Assembly (NCBI RefSeq): GCF_900090295.1
Contig: NZ_LT607753.1
Span: 1,364,001 to 1,428,000 of the forward strand
Reading direction: 5' to 3'
From: Micromonospora coxensis
GTDB lineage: Bacteria; Actinomycetota; Actinomycetes; Mycobacteriales; Micromonosporaceae
Length of the DNA: 64,000 nucleotides
The position numbers and the translations under genes were made by a program. Each line of letters opens with the position of its first letter. The stretch's first letter is position 1. Shown piece by piece: positions 46,317-55,941 of this stretch. The notes under the pieces were generated by a model. The model saw nothing but the letters and a program-made list of their open reading frames with translations. It was not told the DNA's origin and did no database searches.

Positions 46317-47192
46317 TCAACCCCCATCGCCACGATTTCCGTGCCATCGGCCGTCGTGTGTCGATCTTCTCCGCACCGATTCGGCGTCGTCGCCGCGTGA
46401 TCCGTAGCGCATGGTCGCCGCGCGCCGGTCCGCCGTGGCGTCGCCGGCACGCCGCCGCGTCACCGGTTGGACCGCCCCGACGACGCGCGGCAGGTGCAGG
46501 GCGATCGACACCAGCGCGAAGGCGGCCCAGCCGGCGACCAGGGCGGCGGCGGGTGAGACGTCCTGGAGGTAGTGGTACCCGGTCAGGAACCCCACCAGCG
46601 CCAGGCTGTTGCGGGCGAAGTGCCGGCTGAAGGCGACCAGGTGGCGACGGGCCTCGACGGCCACCAGCACACCGGCGTACGGGAAGGTCACCACCATCCC
46701 GCGCAGCAGCTCACCGAGGAGCCCGGTGAGCACCGCCCCGGCGAAGATCACCACCAGCTTGACCGGGGCGGGAAGGCCGTCCCGGCCGGCGGCCTCCGGC
46801 TCCCTGACGGCGGGGCCGGCGGCGCGGGCCCGGCGGCGCAGCACCAGCATCGCCACCGTCCAGAGCGCCAGCACGGCGGCCAGGGCCGGTTCGAACGGGA
46901 TCGGGACGGCCAGCAGGCCGACGCTCACCGCCACGTACGCGCCGATCCCGGCCAGGTCGGCGAGCAGGACGGGCCAGCGCAGCCGCCGGTGGGTCAGCGC
47001 CACGGTGCCGAAGAAGAGGTTCAGCCCGAGCACACCCAGCACCTGGGCGCCGTCCACCCGGTGACCCGTGGTGACCAGGGCGAGGGTCATCGGCAGCGGC
47101 AGGCTGTAGACGAAGGCCCGCAGCCGCACCGAGCGGATCACGCTGACCGCCCACACCACGGCGGTCACCAGGAGCACGGCGGCCCAGGTCAT
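46317..47192 (-). CDS. Polytopic membrane protein, unassigned
   Basis: The protein has 291 residues with seven or eight predicted helices. The second half contains GAVLTGLLGELLRGMVVTFPYAGVLVAVEARRHL and LVGFLTGYHYLQDVSPAAALVAGW. The C-terminal 45 residues are hydrophilic, Arg/Asp/Gly-rich and presumably cytosolic. I recognise no family. It lies 36 bases downstream of another unassigned membrane protein and is probably its operon partner. Confidence 0.65.
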   Translation of the reverse strand: MTWAAVLLVTAVVWAVSVIRSVRLRAFVYSLPLPMTLALVTTGHRVDGAQVLGVLGLNLFFGTVALTHRRLRWPVLLADLAGIGAYVAVSVGLLAVPIPFEPALAAVLALWTVAMLVLRRRARAAGPAVREPEAAGRDGLPAPVKLVVIFAGAVLTGLLGELLRGMVVTFPYAGVLVAVEARRHLVAFSRHFARNSLALVGFLTGYHYLQDVSPAAALVAGWAAFALVSIALHLPRVVGAVQPVTRRRAGDATADRRAATMRYGSRGDDAESVRRRSTHDGRWHGNRGDGG

Positions 47193-47228
47193 GGCCGCTC
47201 CGTCTCCACCGCCCCGTCGCCGGCGCGG

Positions 47229-48101
47229 TCAGTTCCGGAAGGTCGCGGCGGCGGCGCACTGGTCGAAGACGCGGGTGAGGCGGTCCACGTCGGCCCGATC
47301 CACCGAGAACCGGTTCTCGGTGATCTCCCCGTGCGCGCTCATCCTGGCCTCCCAGCAGCTCGCGCCGTCCCAGAGGGTCAGGTTGACGTGCAGGTGCGGG
47401 CCGACCACGCCCAGCGGCAGCAACCCGACCCGCACCCCGGCGCGACGCTGGGTCTCCACCAACTCGGACAGCTCGTCGGTCAGGGTGGCGTGGACGAAGA
47501 CCCGGGTGATCCGGACGCCGCGCCGCAGGGCGGCCAGGTTGGCCTCCCAGTAGCGCCGTCCGATGTCGCTGTACCACCAGCTCAGCTCCCCGCTGGCCCG
47601 GGGCGTCACGTTGGTCAGCCCGGACATCCGCCGGACGCAGTCCCGGGTGGCGCCCATCAGGTCCTCGTCGTCGTCCCCGGGCCGGATGATCCGGCCGGCG
47701 GCGAGCTGCTCGGCCTCGACACGGAACTGTTCGTAACGGCGCTGCGCCTCGGCCGCGACCCGGGTCTCGGCGTGCCGCTCGACCGCCTCCCGCACGGCGG
47801 CGACGATCTGCGGCGTGCCCTGCACCAGCCAGGGCGGCCCGTCCAGCAGGGTACGCAGGTGGAAGCGGCGCTCCGCCCGGGCCAGCGAGTCCACCAGCAG
47901 CGAGATGGTGATCCCCATCAGCCCGGCCAGCAGCGACTCCACCCCGGTGGCCGCGTTGGTGAGGTCGAGCGTGACGGAGAGCGCGATCGACAGCGAGATG
48001 CCCACCAGCGCCACCGGGTCGGTGTGCGCGACCAGCCTGACCAGCCCGCCGGCGGACCGGACCCGCCGCTCGGCCCCGCGACCCAGCACCTCACCGGTCA
48101 T
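47229..48101 (-). CDS. Membrane-anchored protein with unassigned cytosolic domain
   Basis: The protein has 290 residues from an ATG 6 bases after GGAGG. Residues about 20-70 form two hydrophobic helices (VALVGISLSIALSVTLDL and LLAGLMGITISLLV). A helical linker (VREAVERHAETRVAAEAQRRYEQF) leads to a soluble C-terminal domain with ELSWWYSDIGRRYWEANLAALRRGVRITRVFVH, QRRAGVRVGLLPLG and LTLWDGASCWEARMS. That alternation recalls phospholipase-D-like or nucleotide-sensing folds, but no HKD motif is present and I do not assign it. The downstream membrane protein is likely co-expressed. Confidence 0.62.
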   Translation of the reverse strand: MTGEVLGRGAERRVRSAGGLVRLVAHTDPVALVGISLSIALSVTLDLTNAATGVESLLAGLMGITISLLVDSLARAERRFHLRTLLDGPPWLVQGTPQIVAAVREAVERHAETRVAAEAQRRYEQFRVEAEQLAAGRIIRPGDDDEDLMGATRDCVRRMSGLTNVTPRASGELSWWYSDIGRRYWEANLAALRRGVRITRVFVHATLTDELSELVETQRRAGVRVGLLPLGVVGPHLHVNLTLWDGASCWEARMSAHGEITENRFSVDRADVDRLTRVFDQCAAAATFRN

Positions 48102-48190
48102 CGTCACCCTCCGATCCGTGATGTGTCCTCAGCGTAGTGACGGTCCACAACGACCGGCCGTCGCTGCCGGTCGGCGGGCCCGGCGGCCGG

Positions 48191-48196
48191 TACGAT
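48191..48196 (+). promoter_or_regulatory. Candidate -10 element
   Basis: TACGAT ends 7 bases before the GTG at 48204. No Shine-Dalgarno is present, which suggests a leaderless transcript. Confidence 0.45.
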
Positions 48197-48203
48197 CCGG
48201 CGG

Positions 48204-49172
48204 GTGCGGATCGCGGGGGTGGCGCTGCCGACCGGGCGGGCACGGGCGAGCGCCGACGAGATCGCGGTCGGCGTCCGGGCCTGGGTGGACTCCCCGCCGC
48301 TGCGCACCCTGGTCGACCGGTTCGGCGGCGACTGGCCGGCCGGTGACCTGGCGGTGGTGCTGGCCGCGCTGGACGACTTCTCCGCCCGGCACTGGGACTT
48401 CCGGGGCGGGCGGGAACGCCCCGAGGCCCGCGAGCCGGCCCTCGACCCGACGACCGCCGCCCTGGTGCTGGCCGCGGCCGAGGCGCTCGGCCTGGTCCGT
48501 CCCGCCCCGCCCGCCGACCCCCGCTACGCCCACCTGGTGGTGCTCGGCGGGCTGGCCCACGCCTGCCTGCGGCGCGTCCGGTACGCCGCGCACCTGCTGC
48601 GGCACGGCCCGTCGGTGACCGGTGAGGTCGCCGTGCTGGGCAGCTTCCGGCCGCTGTCCGAGGTGGAGCGGGGCGTGCTGGCCACGGCCGGGCTGACCGG
48701 CGACACCGAGGTCGACGTGCTCGACGCGGCGGTGCGACGGGTGTTCGGGGTGACCGCGCCGGCCGCGCAGGACGGGCACGACGGGGGCCATCCGCACCAC
48801 CGGTGGTCCTCGCGGACCTACCGGCCGTCGGGGCTGCCGCCGGTGCGGGTGCTCGCCGCGCCGTCGAGCGAGCCCGCGCTGCGCCGGGCGCACACCGCCG
48901 ACACCCAACGGTTCTGGGCCGGGCACGTCGTCCTGCGCCCCGGTGACCCGGTGCTGATGGTGACCGCGCCGATCTACGTGCCGTTCCAGCACTGCGACGC
49001 GCTGCGCACCCTCGCGGTGCCGTACGGCTGCGGCATCGACACGGTCGGCGTCGACCCGGCCCTGCCCGACCTGACGGCGCTGCCCGAGCCGGCCCTGACC
49101 CCCGGGCGGTACCTGCAGGAGATCCGCTCGGCGATCCGGTCGATGCGGGCCCTGCACGCCGTGCTGGGCTGA
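48204..49172 (+). CDS. Unassigned protein next to murD2/murL
   Basis: This is a 322-residue cytosolic protein, starting VRIAGVALPTGRARASADE. Notable segments are DFSARHWDFRGGRER near residue 57, LVVLGGLAHACLRRVRYAAHLL near 111, VAVLGSFRPLSEVERG, and FQHCDALRTLAVPYGCGIDTVGVD near the C-terminus. There is no signal peptide or membrane helix. The alternating strand and helix layout suggests a Rossmann-like fold, but I cannot name it. It is convergent with murD2. A link to the MurD2/MurL pathway is only positional. Confidence 0.65.
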   Translation: MRIAGVALPTGRARASADEIAVGVRAWVDSPPLRTLVDRFGGDWPAGDLAVVLAALDDFSARHWDFRGGRERPEAREPALDPTTAALVLAAAEALGLVRPAPPADPRYAHLVVLGGLAHACLRRVRYAAHLLRHGPSVTGEVAVLGSFRPLSEVERGVLATAGLTGDTEVDVLDAAVRRVFGVTAPAAQDGHDGGHPHHRWSSRTYRPSGLPPVRVLAAPSSEPALRRAHTADTQRFWAGHVVLRPGDPVLMVTAPIYVPFQHCDALRTLAVPYGCGIDTVGVDPALPDLTALPEPALTPGRYLQEIRSAIRSMRALHAVLG

Positions 49173-49204
49173 GCCGTCGCTGCTCCGGCGCGGCGAGCCC
49201 GCCG

Positions 49205-49239
49205 CCGGGCCGACCACGGCCTCGCCGTGACCGGCCCGG
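49205..49239. terminator. Terminator hairpin between convergent genes
   Basis: Fifteen-base arms (49205-49219 and 49225-49239) with two mismatches and a five-base loop lie between the stops at 49172 and 49305. Confidence 0.6.
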
Positions 49240-49273
49240 ACGGTGACGGCCGGACGGTGACGGCCGGACGGGC
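49238..49273. repeat. 14-base direct repeats
   Basis: Two and a half tandem copies of GGACGGTGACGGCC lie in the gap between convergent genes. They are noncoding and no function is evident. Confidence 0.6.
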
Positions 49274-49304
49274 CGGGGCCCGGGCGGAGCGGCGTGACGG
49301 CCGG

Positions 49305-50654
49305 TCAGCCGGCGGCGGTGTCCCGGACGGCCTGGGCGAAGACCTCCGAGCGGTGCTCGAAGTTGCGGAACCGGCCGTAGCTGGGCGCGGCCGGCGAGAG
49401 CAGCACCACCCCGCCGGCCGGGGTCACCTGCCGGGCCAGCCGGACGGCGTCGGCCAGGTCGTCCACCGTCTCGGTACGCACCTTCGGCAGCCCGGCGAGC
49501 GCCTCGACGATGCGGGGGCCGCTGTCCGGGATGCCGATCACGGTGATCTCCCGCTCGGCCAGGTGCTCGGCCAGCGGCGTGTAGTCCAGGCCCCGGTCGG
49601 TGCCCCCGACGATCACCGTCAACGGCCGCCCCTCGTACGCGTCGATCGCGTGCATGGCCGCGTACGGGCTGGTGGCGAGGGTGTCGTCGACGAAGGTCAG
49701 GCCGGACGGGTCGACGATCTCGGTGAGCCGGTGGGCCAGCCCCTGGAACCCGGCGACCGCCACCGCCAGGGTGTCCCGGCGGGCGACCACGTCGACGCCG
49801 ACCGCGTCGAGCACGGCGAGCGCCACGCACAGGTTGCCCTCGTTGTGCCGGCCCACCAACGGCAGCACCGCGCGCGGGAAGAGCGGCCGGTCGGCGAGGT
49901 GGAACCAGTCGGCGCCGTCGGGGCCGGGCGCCACGTGCGCGGTGTCCGGCCGGCCCGCGCGCACCGCCGCCCGGTCGCCCAGTTCCAGGGCGAGGCGCGG
50001 GTCGGCGCCGTTGACCACCACGGTGCGCGGGCCGTACGCGAGCAGGTTCAGCTTGTCCCGGTAGTACTCGGCCTCGCCGCCGTGCGCGTCCAGGTGCTCG
50101 GGGAAGAGCGCGGTGACCACCGCGACCCGGGGCGAGTCGGTCAGGTCGCTGCACTGGTAGCTGGACAGCTCCAGCACGTACAGCTCCGCCTCGGGCAGGT
50201 CGAGCGTGGGTACGCCGATGTTGCCGCCGAGCACGTTGGGCCGGTCGACCGCGGCCAGCAGGTGGCTGATCAGGCTGGACGTGGTGCTCTTGCCCTTGCT
50301 GCCGGTGACCCCGATGGTCCGGTCGGCGTGGTCGGCCATCCAGAGCGCGGTGCCCTGGGTGACGGGCACCCCGCGTCGGCGCAGCTCGACCATCCAGGGG
50401 TGGGTGCTCGGCACGCCCGGGGAGCGGATCACCACGTCGGCGGCGGCCAGCCGGTCGAAGGCGTCCTCCCCGGTGACCAGCGGCGCGGCCTCGGCGAGCG
50501 GCCCTTCCCAGGGCAGGGTGAGGAAGTTGGCGCTGTCGTCGACGGCGACCAGGTCGGCCGGGCCGTGCGCGGCGACGGCGGTCACGGCGGCGCGGCCCTC
50601 ACGGCCGGCCCCCCAGACGGCGACTCGACGTCCGCGCAGGTCAGACAGGCGCAC
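49305..50654 (-). CDS. murD2: UDP-N-acetylmuramoyl-L-alanine--L-glutamate ligase (MurD2)
   Basis: This is a 449-residue cytosolic Mur ligase, starting at a GTG after GAGGAGAGC. The N-terminal domain is Rossmann-like (VAVWGAGREGRAAV). The ATP loop GSKGKST is at 118-124. NVLGGNIGVP, LELSSYQCSDL, PEHLDAHGG, and the C-terminal VIVGGTDRGLDY and LSPAAPSYGRFRNFEHR fit the MurD group. Pairing with murL marks it as MurD2, which adds L-glutamate instead of D-glutamate to UDP-MurNAc-L-Ala. The substrate stereochemistry is inferred from the neighbour, not read from residues. It is divergent from murL with 90 bases between starts. Confidence 0.85.
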   Translation of the reverse strand: MRLSDLRGRRVAVWGAGREGRAAVTAVAAHGPADLVAVDDSANFLTLPWEGPLAEAAPLVTGEDAFDRLAAADVVIRSPGVPSTHPWMVELRRRGVPVTQGTALWMADHADRTIGVTGSKGKSTTSSLISHLLAAVDRPNVLGGNIGVPTLDLPEAELYVLELSSYQCSDLTDSPRVAVVTALFPEHLDAHGGEAEYYRDKLNLLAYGPRTVVVNGADPRLALELGDRAAVRAGRPDTAHVAPGPDGADWFHLADRPLFPRAVLPLVGRHNEGNLCVALAVLDAVGVDVVARRDTLAVAVAGFQGLAHRLTEIVDPSGLTFVDDTLATSPYAAMHAIDAYEGRPLTVIVGGTDRGLDYTPLAEHLAEREITVIGIPDSGPRIVEALAGLPKVRTETVDDLADAVRLARQVTPAGGVVLLSPAAPSYGRFRNFEHRSEVFAQAVRDTAAG

Positions 50655-50733
50655 AAGCTCTCCTCAGGGTGTCGACGGCGGTCAGCCGGGTGGCGGTCCG
50701 GCGCAGCCGGACACGGCCGGACAGACCAGGGCC

Positions 50734-50739
50734 TAGTAT
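50734..50739 (+). promoter_or_regulatory. Candidate -10 element of murL
   Basis: TAGTAT ends 5 bases before the GTG at 50745, the closest -10 match in the window. The mRNA would be leaderless. Confidence 0.5.
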
Positions 50740-50744
50740 GGCGT

Positions 50745-52094
50745 GTGCCCAACGAGCAGCTCCGGCGGATGGACGCCTTCACCTTCCCGTCCTACTCGAT
50801 CGATCTCGCCACCGGTGAGGCGTTGTTCGACTACGCCCTGACCGGTCCCGACGGCGAGCAGCGGTTCACCGAGGTGATCACGCTGCCGTTGCCGGCCGAG
50901 CCGCCCTCGGACGAGACGGTGGCCACCCTGGGCCGCGTCCTGGAGCTGCTGCACGTCGTCGCCGGGGTCAGCTACTACAAGGCCGCCGCGCCGCCCCGGC
51001 TGGTGCTGCCGGCGCCGCTGGGCGCGGCCGCCGCCGAGCTGGTCACCGCCGTCTACACCAAGGGCCTCGGCGAGTACGCGTACCGCAACCAGCTGCCGCA
51101 CGTGCTCACGCTGCGTCCCGAGGTGCCGGCCGGCGAGGTGTCGCCACCCCGGGTGTACGACGACTCGGACCGGCGCCCGCTGTCGGCCGTCGGCGGCGGC
51201 AAGGACTCGATCGTCACGCTGGAGGCGCTGCGCCGGGCCGGTCTCGACCCGGTGCCCTTCTCGGTCAACCCGAACCACGTGATCGTGTCGGTCAACGAGG
51301 CGTCCGGGCTGCCCGCGCTGGCCGCCCGGCGGCGGATCGACCCGGTGCTGTTCGAGCTGAACGCCGCCGGCGCGCGCAACGGCCACATCCCGGTCACCGC
51401 GATCAACTCGCTGATCGCGGTCGCCACCGCCGTGCTGCACGGGCTCGGCCCGGTGGTGATGTCCAACGAGCGCTCCGCCTCCGACCCGAACCTGGTCTGG
51501 AACGGCCACGAGATCAACCACCAGTGGTCCAAGGGCGTCGAGGCCGAGGGGATGCTACGGGCGGCGCTGTCGGAGCACGCGGGGCTCACCGAGCCGTACT
51601 TCTCGCTGCTGCGGTCGCTGTCGGAGCTGCACATCGCCCGGCTCTTCGCCGAGATCGACCGGTACGACGCGGTGGTCACCAGCTGCAACGCCGCGTTCAA
51701 GCTGCGCGACCCCAGCGAGCGGTGGTGCCGCAACTGCCCGAAGTGCCGGTTCGTCTTCCTGGCCATGGCCCCGTTCATGCCGCGCGAGCGCGTCGTGCGC
51801 ATCTTCGGCGGCGACCTGCTGGCCGACCCCGCCCAGATCCCCGGCTACCGGGAGCTGCTCGGCGTCGACGGGCACAAGCCGTTCGAGTGCGTCGGCGAGG
51901 TGGAGGAGTCGGTGGTGGCGCTGAGCCTGCTGGCCGAGCAGGACCAGTGGCGCGACGCCCCGGTCGTCCGCGCCCTGGTCGACGCGGTGCCGGCGAGCGC
52001 CTGGTCGGCCGCGGCCGAGTCGGACGTCTTCACCCCCGGCGGCCCGAACTTCGTCCCCGCCCCCTACGCCAAGACCCTCACCGCCCTCACCTGA
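50745..52094 (+). CDS. murL: UDP-MurNAc-L-Ala-L-glutamate epimerase (MurL)
   Basis: The protein has 449 residues. From memory of Xanthomonas MurL the match is clear along the protein: HVVAGVSYYKAAAPP, YTKGLGEYAYRN, the phosphate-loop-like GGGKDS at 150-155, NGHIPVTAINS, SNERSAS, NHQWSKG, a Cys cluster C-x2-C-x2-C at 328, 331 and 334 (RWCRNCPKC), FVFLAMAPFMP and HKPFECVGE. MurL uses ATP and Mg to invert the terminal L-Glu of UDP-MurNAc-L-Ala-L-Glu to D-Glu, replacing the glutamate racemase route. The GTG sits directly after a -10-like hexamer. An ATG at 50769 is a possible alternative start. Confidence 0.9.
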   Translation: MPNEQLRRMDAFTFPSYSIDLATGEALFDYALTGPDGEQRFTEVITLPLPAEPPSDETVATLGRVLELLHVVAGVSYYKAAAPPRLVLPAPLGAAAAELVTAVYTKGLGEYAYRNQLPHVLTLRPEVPAGEVSPPRVYDDSDRRPLSAVGGGKDSIVTLEALRRAGLDPVPFSVNPNHVIVSVNEASGLPALAARRRIDPVLFELNAAGARNGHIPVTAINSLIAVATAVLHGLGPVVMSNERSASDPNLVWNGHEINHQWSKGVEAEGMLRAALSEHAGLTEPYFSLLRSLSELHIARLFAEIDRYDAVVTSCNAAFKLRDPSERWCRNCPKCRFVFLAMAPFMPRERVVRIFGGDLLADPAQIPGYRELLGVDGHKPFECVGEVEESVVALSLLAEQDQWRDAPVVRALVDAVPASAWSAAAESDVFTPGGPNFVPAPYAKTLTALT

Positions 52095-52130
52095 CCCCAC
52101 CGCTCACCCCACCCGCCTCCACCTCCGCTC

Positions 52131-52191
52131 GTTGATCATGAAGTTATTGCCGCGACACGCCGTGGCGGGTGACAACAACTTCATGATCAAC
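52131..52191. terminator. TTGATCA-type hairpin between convergent genes
   Basis: Nineteen-base arms (52131-52149 and 52173-52191), with a single mismatch that becomes G-U in one transcript, flank a 23-base loop. The outer word is GTTGATCATGAAGTT. It lies between the murL stop and the PucR stop. Confidence 0.7.
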
Positions 52192-52227
52192 GGAGTCAAC
52201 GGGAGGGCCCGGGCGGGGTGGGGGGGG

Positions 52228-54171
52228 TTAGGGGGTGCGGATGGCGTCCAGGGCGAGCAGGGCGACGTGGAGGGAGAGGCAGGCCTCGACGGAGTCGAGG
52301 TCGACGTCGAGGATGCGGCCGATGCGGGCCAGCCGCTCGTAGAAGGCCGGCCGGGACAGGTGCGCCGCGGCGGCCGCCGCCGACTTGTTGCGGCCCTGGT
52401 CCAGGTACGCCCGCAGGGTGCCGAGCAACTGCTCCCGGGGGTGCCGGGCGTCGTGCGACAGCAGCGCGCCGAGTTCCCGCTCGACGAAGGTCTGCACCCG
52501 TGGCTCGTCGCGCAGCAGGTGCAGCAGCCCGGCCAGGCCGACGTGCGGCAGCCGGAAAATCGGCAGGTCGCGCCGGTCCCGGCGGGCGGCGTCGGCGATC
52601 TGCCGCGCCTCGATCAGGGACCGGCGCGCCTCCCGCAGGCTGCCCACCCCGGAGCCGGCGGCCACCACGAGGGCGTCCGGGCGACCCGTACCCGGATCGG
52701 CGGCGGGACCGGCGGACCGGCAGCCGTCGGCCCGCCCGGCCGGTCCCCGGCCCTCGGCGGCCTCGCCGCGCGCCCCTGCCACCCGGGCGGTGGGCGCGTC
52801 CGCCCGGACGGCGGTCGGGCGGGACGGGGCGGTGGGCGCGTCCGCCCGGATCCCGGCAGGACGGGACGGGGCGGTGGGCGGGTCGGCCCGGACGGCGGTC
52901 GGGCGGGACGGGGCGGTGTCCAGCCGGATGCGGCGCAGCGCGGTGGCGAAGGCGGTCAGGGCGCGCTCCTCGGCCGCCGCGTCCGGCAGGGCGAGCAGGG
53001 CGCCCACCGCCTGATCGTCGACGGCGCTGGTCAGCGCGGTCAGCTTCGCCTCCCGCAAGGCCTGGCCGACCGCCTCGGCGAGGTCACGCAGCCGGGCCGG
53101 GCCGGCCTCCGGGGCGGCGTCGATCCACAGGCCGCTCTCCCCCGCCGGGGCGCCGTCGGCCACCGGCTCGTCGAGGCGGTGCCGGACCACCACCCCGACC
53201 AGGTGCCGCCGGTCGAGGGTGACGCCGAGCGCCTTGGCCCGCAGCGCGACCTCGTCCACCGGCCGGGAGTGGTCCAGCAGGGCGGTGAGCAGCGTACGGT
53301 GCAACTGCCGTTCCAGCCCTTCGGCGTCGCGCCGGATGAGCCGGCCCAGCGCCAGGGTCGAGGCCGCCCGCTCCACCAGGATGGTCAGCCGGGTGGGCGG
53401 GGTGCCCGTCGGGCGGGTGCCACCGCCGCCCAGGTCACCGCCGCCCGGCCAGCGCAGCAGCAGCCGCCCCCAGTCCTGGCCCCGGGCGCCGACGGTGGTC
53501 ACCAGCCATCCGCTGTCCGCGTCGTACGCGGTGCGCCCGGCCGGACGGATCCGCCGGGAGTGCTCCTCCCAGCCGTCCAGCAGCAGCTCGGCGCTCTCCC
53601 CCGCCGGGTCGTACGCGAGCACCTGCCGGGACAGGTTCTCCAGCACCACCGGGCAGCCGGCCAGCTCGGCGGCCTGGCGCACCACCTCGGCCGGGCCGGC
53701 GCCCTCGACGGACAGCTCGGTGAACCGCTGGTGGATCTCCTCGGTGGCGCGCAGCTCGTGCAGTTGGGCGTCGACGATCAGCGCGTGCACCGCCTCGGTG
53801 ATCCGCACGAACGGGGTGGCCCGCCGCAGCTCGACCAGGGGCAGCCCGCGCCGCTGGGCGGCCGCCACCATCACCCGGGGCACCCCGCTGACGTACCGGC
53901 GGCCCAGCTCGACCACCAGCCCGGAGACGCCGACGTCGGCCAGGTCGTCGATGAAGGCGCGCAGCCCTGCGTCGTCGGCGGGCAGCCCGATGCCGGTGGT
54001 GAGGACGAGTTCGCCGCCGCCGAGCAGGGTGGCGATGTCCGGCACCTCGGCCACGTGCACCCAGCGGACCGGCCGGTCCAGCCCGGCGTCCCCGGCGACC
54101 AGGCGCGGGGCGCCGTGGCGGACCGGATCCAGCGCGAGCACCTCACGGACGGTAGGGAACACGGCCGACAC
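52228..54171 (-). CDS. PucR family transcriptional regulator
   Basis: This 647-residue protein starts at a GTG after GGAGGG. The N-terminal PucR domain (about 1-130) reads VREVLALDPVRHGAPRLVAGDAGL, VRWVHVAEVPDIATLL and GELVLTTGIGLP. A GGDEF-like middle region follows. The C-terminal HTH_30 domain has LGTLRAYLDQGRNKSAAAAAAHLS and PAFYERLARIGRILDVDL. PucR regulators control purine, amine or xenobiotic catabolism. A 42-residue repetitive Pro/Ala/Arg linker (three 14-residue units) interrupts the middle region at about 420-461, and a second low-complexity stretch follows. No catabolic target gene is obvious next to it. Confidence 0.85.
   Translation of the reverse strand: MSAVFPTVREVLALDPVRHGAPRLVAGDAGLDRPVRWVHVAEVPDIATLLGGGELVLTTGIGLPADDAGLRAFIDDLADVGVSGLVVELGRRYVSGVPRVMVAAAQRRGLPLVELRRATPFVRITEAVHALIVDAQLHELRATEEIHQRFTELSVEGAGPAEVVRQAAELAGCPVVLENLSRQVLAYDPAGESAELLLDGWEEHSRRIRPAGRTAYDADSGWLVTTVGARGQDWGRLLLRWPGGGDLGGGGTRPTGTPPTRLTILVERAASTLALGRLIRRDAEGLERQLHRTLLTALLDHSRPVDEVALRAKALGVTLDRRHLVGVVVRHRLDEPVADGAPAGESGLWIDAAPEAGPARLRDLAEAVGQALREAKLTALTSAVDDQAVGALLALPDAAAEERALTAFATALRRIRLDTAPSRPTAVRADPPTAPSRPAGIRADAPTAPSRPTAVRADAPTARVAGARGEAAEGRGPAGRADGCRSAGPAADPGTGRPDALVVAAGSGVGSLREARRSLIEARQIADAARRDRRDLPIFRLPHVGLAGLLHLLRDEPRVQTFVERELGALLSHDARHPREQLLGTLRAYLDQGRNKSAAAAAAHLSRPAFYERLARIGRILDVDLDSVEACLSLHVALLALDAIRTP
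52789..52914 (-). repeat. In-frame 42-base tandem repeat inside the PucR gene
   Basis: Three 42-base units encode 14-residue repeats of the form T-A-P-S-R-P-T-A-V-R-A-D-x-P in the regulator linker. The units differ at a few bases. Confidence 0.8.
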
Positions 54172-54330
54172 GCTACCCTCCGTGATCCTCCTGCGGAATG
54201 TGCGGCCCCGGCCGGGGCTGCACGTCGGCTCGTCGGGCCCCGTTCACGTTGGCCCGCTCGGCCGACGGCGGCTGGGTGGGGCACCTGGACCAGTCGCGTC
54301 CCCTGCCGCCGGCTGCCGGGGCGAACCGAC

Positions 54331-54365
54331 GGCGGCCCCGACAGCCATCGGGCTGCGGGGCCGCC
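54331..54365 (-). terminator. Terminator hairpin after argG
   Basis: GGCGGCCCC and GGGGCCGCC arms enclose a second short stem (CAGCC with GGGCTG) closed by ATC. It starts 65 bases beyond the argG stop in the direction of transcription. Confidence 0.6.
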
Positions 54366-54429
54366 TGCGCGTCGTCGCGCCGCCGTGCGGATCCGGCTGC
54401 GGGAGCGGGTCCGCGTGCCGGGACGCCGA

Positions 54430-55918
<1,489 letters not shown>

Positions 55919-55941
55919 CTCGACCCCGCGATCCGTCGCGG

